From Mycogone perniciosa (Eukaryota > Ascomycota > Sordariomycetes > Hypocreales > Hypocreaceae): a stretch of DNA of 64,000 nucleotides. Position 1 is the first letter of the stretch, and every line of letters begins with the position of its first letter. Of the stretch, positions 55,696 to 64,000 are shown in pieces. The DNA lies in contig JAOALB010000057.1 in NCBI GenBank assembly GCA_025331125.1, positions 226,155 through 290,154 of the forward strand, given 5' to 3'. The notes under the pieces are model-generated. The model saw nothing but the letters and a program-made list of their open reading frames with translations, ran no database searches and had not been told where the DNA came from. The translations under genes were made by a program, and so were the position numbers.

Positions 55696-58214
55696 ATGAC
55701 AATCACGGTCATTCTAGGCTCCCAATGGGGTATGTTTCGCGCTCCTCCCACCCCTCACTTCTTCTTGCTTTGCCTTAACAACACCAGGCAGTGAACGAAC
55801 TGCGATCAATGATGTCTGCGACGCTAACTTGACGTGATTTCATAGGAGACGAGGGCGTGCGTCCCCTTGCGCATTGATCTATTCTTGCAACTGCCAGAAA
55901 TGCACAGACCTAATTGCTAATGACTACGGCTGCTTAGAAAGGAAAATTGACCGATATCCTTGCCCCTGAGGCACAACTCTGCGCTCGAGCCGCTGTGAGC
56001 ATCAGCTTAATCCGCCACAACATGAGTGTCCTAACAAACTATCAAGGGAGGTCACAATGCTGGCCATTCCATTGTGTGAGCTGGAGATCCCTCGCTCGTT
56101 GGCAATCGATTTATGAGAATAAGCGGCTGACCACATTCTATAAGCGCCGGAGGAGTGTCGTATAGGTGGGCGCATGCAGACACAAACACTTTCAGTCTAC
56201 TGACCTTTTCATAGTTTTCACCTGCTTCCCTCCGGTCTGATCAATCCGCGATGGTAAAACCCACACCAGCCGGACATGAAGAAAACAGAACTGACTTGCT
56301 ATCCTAGTATAAATTATATCGGGAGTGGAGTTGTATTTCATGTCCCAAGCTTTTTCAAGGAACTTCATGAACTCGATGAGAAGGGACTTGAAAACGTTTG
56401 GGACAGAATATTTGTCTCAGATAGATGCCACGTCGATCTAACGCTTCATACGGTAGTCGATGGCCTTGAAGAGGTTGAACTTGGAAGTCGGTCCTTTTCC
56501 CCAAGCAATCAAAAATCCATCATCAGGTGTCTGACATTCCTTTAGAAGGTAGTCTGGGTACCACCCGGCGCGGCGTGGGCCCAACCTATAGTTGCAAGCA
56601 TGCTGTAGGTAAACCCGAGGTTCGTCTTCTTTATCTCTCTAGCTAAACTCCTCGATAGCGAAGTGGCATTCGTCTTGCAGAAGTCTTCAACCCTACGCTA
56701 TTCGAGACTAAGCTCCGTCGACTGGCTTCTGGTTATCAGAAGCGCTTTGGAGACCTACTTGAATACGATGTCGAGGAGGAGATTGCCCGTTTTAACGAAT
56801 ACCGACCTAAACTTGCCAAGTACGCTGTGGATGGCGTGTCTTTTATGAAGGATGCCCAAGAAAGCGGCATGAACATCATTGTTGAGGGAGCTAATGTTGC
56901 TTAACCCCATTTCCCTTTCAGTTTCTGATACTGACTGATTGGTGGACCGAGCAACCGCGTTCGCGGTCTCACACTCCCTTTTTCCTCTACCCGACAAGGT
57001 ATTCCTGGCAGGCGGAAGCCTCTGTCAAAAAGGATAGGGAATGAGACCCAGCGGTTCGCTGGTACCATTTCAAATAGGCACTAATGCTCGATATCGATTA
57101 TGGCTCATACCCAGTACGTTATCAACAGGGTTGCCTTCTAATATATCGCCTCGGCACTAATTTAATCTAGTTTGTTACTTCGTCTCATACCTCTATATCA
57201 GGTATTATTGGAGGGCTCGCATTGAACCCTAAGAACATCACGGAGACTATTGGAGTAGTGAAGGCTTGTATGTTTTCTATATCTTCATATTTCAAAGTCT
57301 ACTAATGAGCGATAGATACAACACGTGTTGGTCATGGAGCCTTTAAGACAGAAGATACAGGAGAGTGCGTCACTCATTTGTAAAGGCAGTTGTTCCACAG
57401 CTAATTCCCTATTATAGTATCGCCGCTAAACTCCAGGCAATCGGCCGGGAATGGGTAAGACCTCTTTGTAATAAGGAGCAAAAGTTGAAGGAGACGCTGA
57501 TTATAGGGAAAAGGGAACTTCAACTGGCCGAAAACGTCGTTGCGGATGGCAAGTTCTCATTTAAAACAAACTCTATAAATGTACTAACTTTTCTTAGGCT
57601 TGGTATTTATTATCATCATAGTACTTATTTGTCACGTTACTAACATGCACTTATTAGACCTTGTTGTAGTAAAATACAGCAACTCCATCAATTACTATAC
57701 AGCTTTGAATCTTACAAAGGTAAATATCTATCCTCCTATGCCTGTTTATATATTGTATACTAACTGATAAAATCTTAGCTTGATGTTTTGGATACCTTTG
57801 AAAAGGTTAAGATTGCTATTGCTTATAAGGTTAATGGCGAGGTTAGTTCTATTCAAGGATTTTGATTAGTAAGATATAGTGCTAATCATATATAGGAACT
57901 TGCTTCTTACCCTGCAAATCTAGACATCTTAGACCAAGTCGAGGTTGTTTATCATGAAATGCCAGGATGGCAGACGCCAACAACAGATGTAAAATCTTTC
58001 GATGATCTTCCAAAGCAAGCTAGAGATTATATCGAGGTAAAGTTTTTATTATTTTTAAATAACACCTCACTAATTTTCCATTTAGTATATCGAAACCTTT
58101 ATTGGTGTCAAGGTAAGTTGCATTTCTCAAATATCTGTAAACAAGCCTAACGTTATTTAGATCAAATGGATTGGCACTGGTCCTGACCGTGATGCTATGA
58201 TTAAGCGCGCTTAA
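55696..58214 (+). CDS. Adenylosuccinate synthetase, 20 exons, intact after splicing
   Basis: Exon ends: 55696-55729, 55846-55856, 55938-55994, 56047-56075, 56145-56165, 56215-56253, 56308-56486, 56546-56604, 56659-56895, 57078-57113, 57171-57267, 57316-57364, 57418-57454, 57514-57548, 57598-57602, 57658-57719, 57779-57841, 57896-58036, 58086-58112, 58161-58214. Total 1272 nt, 423 residues, the normal family length. The enzyme joins IMP and aspartate, using GTP, in AMP synthesis. Visible: GSQWGDEGKGK with Asp13, GGHNAGHS with His41, GTTRRGVGPTYS, TGRKRRCGW and the C-terminal WIGTGPDRDAMI. Exon 15 is only 5 nt. Intron 14 has a GC donor (GCAAGT); introns 14-16 have TACTAAC branch points. Loops normally reading SSNT-G and VG-GxF are SSHTSISG and VGHGAF. 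It is probably functional. I cannot tell whether it is the only copy or a paralogue. Confidence 0.88.
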
Positions 58215-58389
58215 CAGATCAGCTACATGGTGGACAGGGAGAAGAAGATAATGTGGTCGATTTATGTAATTGCGAATTAACCCAGCTAAGAAAGTGCTAT
58301 TAGACAACCGGGTTTCTTGTAACTGGCGTAGTTCGTTGTTTCTAAATTGGACAGCGTTGCATAGGCAATAAACAGATTTCTTCCGCACT

Positions 58390-60448
58390 TCAGGCATCTT
58401 TTGGTAATTTTTCTTTCGTCAGAGAGGAAGGCGAAGACAAAGCATACGAGTCCTCGAGTGCAGGCGTTCTTCGTGGCGATGATCGCGGAGACGTGGAAAC
58501 ATCGCTTTCCTCCTCAGAAGCTAGCACGTCTCCGTTTTGGTTTGTCCGGTTGAGGCCTGCCAACGTTGGGTAATGTTGTTTTAGCTGAGACATTGAATGC
58601 TCCCAGAGTCGTGGAATCAGGATACCAAACATTCCGCAGAACCCTTTGATACCAATGTTATCCATGCGGTCTTCAATGCCCTTCTCCACAGCTTGGAAAG
58701 CATTGCTAGCGCCCAGGAGCTTGTGTATCCATCTTGGGCACAGGTCTGGATTAACGAGAGCGCTGGTAGAACCATCACTTGGATAATTGTATGGATGCGT
58801 GGAACATGACAATACGCTGTCAGCCAAACTCTCCCAAAGGATCTCAGAAGCTATATGTGCCTCTGAAGTAAGATTCCCGGTTCTGATCAGCTCTAATACC
58901 CAACCAAAACGCTGCCGTAGCTGATGATATCCGGGAGTGTTCCATGCCGATGCGCAGAGGTCGATATACAAGGCCGCCAAGAAATTTTGATCCCCGAGGT
59001 CCTCCACGTTGGTATTGAACTAGCACTCGTGGTGATTTCCCATGAGGTGTGTCAATATGCGAAGAGTAGACGAACGATGTTGTGCCATCTCGCAGGGCGC
59101 TGCCTGATTAAATTCCAGTTTCAGAGCCTCCTGACCCTTCCTGACTGTGTAAGTACCAGTGAGCGCAATTACTTGATGAGTGGATGCCAATGCCTTAAAT
59201 CAGCTTTCTCCAGATGCCCATTCGTGTTGCCCTTCCTGGTATGTCTCATGATAACCTCCATCCTGTGCAAATATTTTGTCCCTTTCCTGATGATACTGGT
59301 CTGTGGAGTCGCCAGAGGGAGACGATTGCTGGGCTACGCACTGTTTGGACGGTCCATCCATGGATACTTGGTATTTCCATGGTGGTAGGGGCTCAGGATT
59401 GCAATGATGTAGGAGCTGCTTTGTATGGTCATGCAACATGCGCAACAGCCAGACTATGCCACCGTTGAGTCTTCGCTCATGCGGTACTCCATCCGCAATC
59501 AACTGGGCTTGGACTTGATGCCACAATTGCACCAGATGATTCCAGCCCAAAGTTATGCCACGGCTACGCGAAAAAGACGGCGAGTGGAGATCGAAGCCTT
59601 GTTCAATGAAGAATTGCCGCGCGAAGTGCAGGAGGATTGTAAGGGTACGTTCGTAGAGGTATCGAGACAGTGGTTGATGCTTGATTATCAAGCGCTCAGG
59701 TGGTGACGCTTGAGATGTTAGTGTAAATTCACATGAAATCTCAGAAGAGGAACGAATTACCTGTGATTTCCTCCCAAATATCTCTATGAAGTAACCATGG
59801 CAGATGGCGGGGGGAAATTATGTGATGGAAGACATCACTATTCCAATCTCCGTAACCAGAGCGTCGAAGGAATTCGCGAAAATACCATGCGGTTTTGAGA
59901 CCATCCTCCAAAGTCGAGATATGATAGAATGGATCGTTGTCGTCCTTAGGACAGTCAACAAGACCTTTCTGTTCGAAATGTTGCTTGACACCATGGAGAT
60001 GAGTCCATCTAGATTTCCATCAGCTGACCTGCCGCGAGATAAAGCCTAATTCACGATTGCGACTCAGCAGTTGGTAAACCGAAATCACTTGTCTTTTCGT
60101 TTTCACCACCCCTTGTTCAAGCAGTTTTGCCACTAAAAAGTCCCACTGAACACATGAATGACCAGAACGGCCATGAATGTAAACTTCTTGCTCATGTTGC
60201 TCAACCAGGCTCATGAAACACTCGACGTCTTGAGAAGACCAATCAGCATTCACAATCAAGGTACCAAGCCTTTGCTTAGGTTGCTTAGTCGGCAAGGCTC
60301 GATTTAGACCCTCATAAGTTCTGCGAGGCAAAGACAATGGCCAAAGGGTTGTTCCGGGCAGAGATCCGACGAAACGGAGAGTGACGCCAGGTTCTGAATC
60401 ACAGAGAGAGCTGATCAGGAGGATATCAACTGTTTCAACAAGTGTCAT
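58390..60448 (-). pseudogene. Pseudogene of an unknown protein with a possible SANT/Myb-like region; three in-frame stops
   Basis: Exons are 60448..59761 and 59708..58390, joined across a 52-nt intron (GTAATT..TCAAG). The two exons form one continuous frame of 669 codons, broken only by stops at 60020-60022 (TGA), 59200-59202 (TGA) and 59020-59022 (TAG). All three are one C-to-T change from CGA or CAG. Near the start, DWSSQDVECFMSLVEQHEQE followed by WDFLVAKLLEQGVVKTKRQV has the spacing of a SANT/Myb-type fold. The rest has recurring W/Y/H-rich motifs (AWYFREFLRRSGYGDW) and a Ser-rich acidic tail. I do not recognise the family. A longer intron could remove the last two stops but no good donor is visible. 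Confidence 0.65.
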
Positions 60449-61639
60449 CAGAGACAAAAAATGGCGGAGAAAATCTCACATTCCTGCATTCGGGAATGGA
60501 AAGACAGAGAGCACCCCAAATTCTACCCTATCGATTTGAGCGCTCGATAGCCGCCGATTGATATATAATGCCCTTTTGCTAGGGGCATCCGGTGTCCTGT
60601 GTCGCAATGTATCCTGCCAGTGTTGTTCTAATCGGGCACGAAGGCCAACCGCTCCTGTATTAGTCGGCGTTACAGCAGCTTAAAATATTTAAATTAACTA
60701 TTAATTTATAGACAATTAATTAATTGATATATTTATTAATAATTTTAAGTTTTTTTACTTAAGGTTGATAGAAAAACATAAAGCTATAGAGAGGTATTAT
60801 TATATTTTTATAGTTAGAATCTTATATATAGCAATTTATAGGAAAGTACTACGCATACAACTATTGGATCGAACTGTTTAATATAATAGCAATACGCGAG
60901 AAATCATTTTAATTAAAGCTAACGAGAATCTAGGAAAATTAAAGGCGCCTAAGGCGGCCAATATCACAATCTACGGAATTGTGTTATGGGTCACGTAATA
61001 AAAGAGATAATAGCCGAATACAAACAATGTGAGAGCTGCCTTACAAAAGTTACTGAAACCTTCTTCTCCCCACTGTACTTATATCTGCCTTTCAAGTGTT
61101 GAAGTTCAATTTTTTTTAATCATAAAGTACTTGGTATTTTAGTATTGCAAGTCTTGCATTGATCTTCAAGGTGCTGAGAAATCCATTCTATTTCAAGAAC
61201 TGTCAAAGTAGAGATGCGCACGGCTGAGCACGATTCGGGTGGAGAGCCACATGACTGAGGAGACAAAGCCTAGAGACTAAACATGGTTCATTTTCACTTC
61301 ATCTATGACAGCCTGCAGCTTCACCTTTGCTTTCTCGGCGGCCGAAGACATGGCTGATGGTTGAGACGTGTGACAGAAGCCGTTTCTGATGTATTTCGGA
61401 CTATTAGAGATGGAAATATTGCTATTTGTTCTGGGGAAGTTGGCAGTCCAGCAATTATTCAGCTTCGTGAGGAGGTCGACCCTTCACAACGTCGCCGTGG
61501 CGTCTGGTCATGTGCGACAGATATCGGGGCGAGGTTGTGTAGATAGACTACTTGCATGAACTCTTTTGACGCATACTATACGGTTTCGTGCGGCGTTGTG
61601 TTAAGAATAGTTTGGTTAGTTTGGCCTATGGTCTACTTC
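60449..61639. other. Repeat-derived, no intact gene
   Basis: This stretch includes the AT-rich relic at 60668-60960 and a 61-codon plus-strand frame at 61361-61546 (protein-like, but truncated and unidentified). No RNA gene is visible. Confidence 0.45.
60668..60960. repeat. AT-rich relic, RIP-like
   Basis: About 300 bases of A/T-dominated sequence with TA-rich dinucleotides and sharp boundaries, as in the Copia element further right. It fits a short RIP-mutated transposon remnant. Confidence 0.55.
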
Positions 61640-61914
61640 TGTCAGATAGCGTGGATTGGTGGAAAATTAGCGGCAGAAGGAAACGCGAAGGATATTGCTT
61701 ATAGGAATACTAGGAGGGTCTAAGAGAGCGGCTAAGAAGAACGCGACGCGTTCTTCTAGCACTATAAATTGGCTAGCCGGGAAACTATCAATAATAGAGA
61801 GATATAGTTCTAAAAGATAATAGCCGGAAAGATAAATAAAGATAGAATTTAAGTGCTATTTAATCCCTATAAAGTGAGATGACCGCTAACTATACGATAC
61901 CGATATACGCGATA
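61640..61914 (+). mobile_element. 5' LTR of a RIP-mutated Ty1/copia element
   Basis: It starts TGTCAGATAG and is 275 bp, the same length as the solo LTR at 46649. The first about 160 bases differ from that copy at only a few sites; the last about 115 have many G-to-A and C-to-T changes plus a few others. The 3' end reads GATA where the solo LTR has GACA. It is followed directly by a primer-binding site. Confidence 0.88.
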
Positions 61915-63925
61915 GTTATAAGCCCGGATATGCGTATAAAGGCTACTGCAGATATAAAAGATAAGTATTTTCCTTTATTTTCAAAAACGTTAAAAGTAAT
62001 TATAATAACCTTTATTATTTAGAACTTTAAATATATAACCTACCTTTCTATAACGCAATATAGCAGTATAACTGCAGCTATAGTGCCTAAAAAAATCAGC
62101 ATTATCCTTAACAGTAAAGAGGACTAGGATAATTGACTAATTAGTATCGAAAATAATATACTATCTATACTATAAAAGGCTATTAATCTATCCGATTAAA
62201 CTACAGTATTAATAAATAAACCAGCTAAACCTAACGCATTAGACTTTAATAACAGTATCGACAACTATATAGCCTTAAAATTAATAAAACGCGCAGGCTA
62301 TAATTAAACTATTATTATATAAAAAGAGATAAATAAAAAGTATAAGAAATAGACCTGCAATATAGATAAAGCCTATACCTTTATCTATAACTATATCTCG
62401 CTAACCTTTTAACGCTACCTCTGAAAAAAAAATACATTTACCTAATAGATAGATTGCCTGCAAAGCTGCTATAAGCCGGGAAAAGGGTTTATACTAAACT
62501 AAATAAAATCTTAATACCAGTCAGTTCTGCAGTTATTTAAAGGCAGTAAGAATTTGGCTATTTAGCTAGGGAACTAAAAGATAGTGGTTAGTAAAGGAGC
62601 TGAATACAGTCTTCCTAAGCTTTAAAGAGGTTATTAGCTGTTTAATTTTGCGAATTTGCTGGAACTAGTCTATTAAATATATATGACTACTTTTTAAAAT
62701 ATAGTAAGGAAAATTAATAAAAAATAATAATAGCTAGAAAAGAAAACTCTAAAAGCTATCTAGCTAATAAAGGATATTAAAGTAAATAGACATTATTATA
62801 TTTTAGTAGGAATTGAAACTAAAACAATAAAAAAGGCAATATAACTAATAACCGAGATTAATTTAAAAAGATAAAAACTTTTTCTTACTAAAACTAATAA
62901 CTTGTTAATTAGAAAAGTATTAAAGATCTTAAAGGAATAAGTTAAAGACTATTACCTAATTATATAGTAAACTGCTTATCAGGGTTAAATATTCTTTAAT
63001 AATACTTTTAAAAAAGAGATTAATAAATTAAATAAAAGGCTTTAAGATAATAGCTTAAAAAGATAACAATAAAGCAAATACTGGAAATTAAATAAAAAAA
63101 TAGCGCTAACCTGCAAAGTATATAAATAAATAAGCTATTATATAATTAACTGCTAGGCAGTAATCCTAAAACTTAAACTAAAAGGAATATTTATTTACTT
63201 TAATAAAGAAAAGGCAGTTAAAGAGGCTATTTAAAATAATACTAGATTAAAGATAAAAATTAAAAATATTTAAAAGGAAGCTAAAAAAAGGAAATTATTT
63301 TAATAACTTAAACTATAAGTTAAGAAGATAAAAAAGATTATTAGCTAGGCTAATTTAGCGGGAATAGCCTTTTTAATAGAGGTTAAAGGTAATTACTATA
63401 AAGATTAGTATCCTTTATATTTATTAATAATCCTAGACTTAAAAGCATTAATATATATCTTTAATAACCTAGCCCAATTTAAATCTTTAAAGAAAGTAGA
63501 ATTAAAGGAATATATTATTGCAGGAGACTTATATATAGCTGTAAAAGGCTATAAACGAGTTTAAGTTTAAATAATAAAACTTAATAGATTAAAGGGGATT
63601 TTAAAGATTAAAAAGGCACTATATTGCCTAATATTTGCAATAAATATAGTCTTTTATTATTATTTTTATAATAAAAGAATACAGTAAAATACTTTAATAA
63701 ACTTAATAATATTTAAATATAAAAAAGGGAGGGAGATTTATATAGTAAAATAATAATACTGTTAATAGGTACTGGACTATAAGCTATTAAAAGAATAAAG
63801 CTTAAAAATAGTATTTTTTACTGTATAGAAAAAGTAAAGGAAGAAATAAACTTTAAGAGACTTAAAGCTACTGGCTATAGCAGATAAAGAGCTTTAATAT
63901 ACCAGGCTAGGTTATCTAGGATTAA
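61915..63925 (+). mobile_element. RIP-destroyed internal region of a Ty1/copia retrotransposon
   Basis: The first bases GTTATAAGCCCGG match the copia type of primer-binding site (the initiator tRNA-Met anticodon arm, GTTATGAGCCC, with a G-to-A change). The body is extremely AT-rich and full of TAA/TAG. Weak protein remains fit copia order: a Gag-like N-terminal part, then near 63440-63480 ILDLKALIYIFNNLAQF (the protease DSGAS-type site changed to DLKAL), YIIAGDLYIAVKGYKRV, then KIKKALYCLIFAINIVFY (the GAG-pre-integrase LxxVLYCP-x-FATNIVSF block). Integrase and reverse transcriptase are not reached; the element is cut by the sequence starting at 63926. Confidence 0.8.
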
Positions 63926-64000
63926 TGTGACGATCCGGGTTGATTCTCAAGGGATAAACCGAGGTTCGTGGGTTTATGTTGACAGAGAGGTCAGGGATGA
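63926..64000. mobile_element. Possible start of another LTR element at the right edge
   Basis: At 63926 the sequence changes abruptly from AT-rich to balanced and begins TGTGACGATCCGGG, resembling an LTR terminus. Only 75 bases are visible, so this is a tentative call. Confidence 0.35.

Noticed and set aside
56896..57077. A tRNA or other RNA gene in the 182-nt stretch between two enzyme exons
   Set aside because: No A/B-box pair or cloverleaf fits; it is best read as the longest intron, although its GTTGCT donor is weak.
55696..58214. Adenylosuccinate synthetase as a pseudogene
   Set aside because: Every apparent break coincides with a usable splice site, and the spliced product is full length with catalytic residues intact.
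1..64000. CRISPR arrays, operons or prokaryotic signals
   Set aside because: The genes are intron-containing and fungal; no regularly spaced direct repeats of that kind were seen.

Overview
The window comes from a filamentous ascomycete (Pezizomycotina, most likely Eurotiales such as Aspergillus, Penicillium or a relative). The evidence is short introns (48-75 nt, with a few longer ones) that have GTANGT donors and often perfect TACTAAC branch points, the presence of a Ccr4, acrB-like and FHIP gene complement, a heavily dispersed ACTCCGTA/TACGGAGT motif, and AT-rich repeats with the C-to-T decay typical of repeat-induced point mutation (RIP). The species cannot be named from the sequence.

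The left part (1 to about 39 kb) is ordinary gene-bearing chromosome. It holds a mitochondrial carrier (cut by the window edge), an F-box-like protein, the CCR4 deadenylase, a methyltransferase with a long low-complexity head, a small LYR protein resembling ETFRF1/LYRM5 (three short exons), an unresolved multi-exon gene, an acrB-like membrane and coiled-coil protein, a second F-box protein, a C2H2 zinc-finger protein, a secreted serine carboxypeptidase, the FHIP subunit of the dynein-adaptor FHF complex, and a 14-TM MFS exporter. Most of these needed splice reconstruction, which is given per gene.

The right part (about 39-64 kb) is an accessory, repeat-eroded compartment: sparse genes, many relics and mobile elements. 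It contains a degraded minus-strand gene of unknown family, a small secreted six-cysteine protein, a patatin-like phospholipase pseudogene split by a solo LTR with a clean 5-bp target duplication, a HAD-hydrolase fragment with a frameshift, an intact four-exon fungal membrane protein, a LINE RNase H fragment, AT-rich relics, and at the right edge a RIP-destroyed Ty1/copia element whose LTR is the same length as the solo LTR.

The most striking object is at 55.7-58.2 kb. What first looks like an adenylosuccinate synthetase pseudogene resolves into a complete 423-residue enzyme spread over 20 exons. It includes an 11-nt exon, a 5-nt micro-exon and a GC-AG intron. It lies in repeat-rich DNA next to a neighbour gene killed by three in-frame stops, and it carries changes in otherwise conserved substrate loops. 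It could be an extra, diverged purine-synthesis gene, conceivably an inhibitor-resistant copy; that role is inference only.
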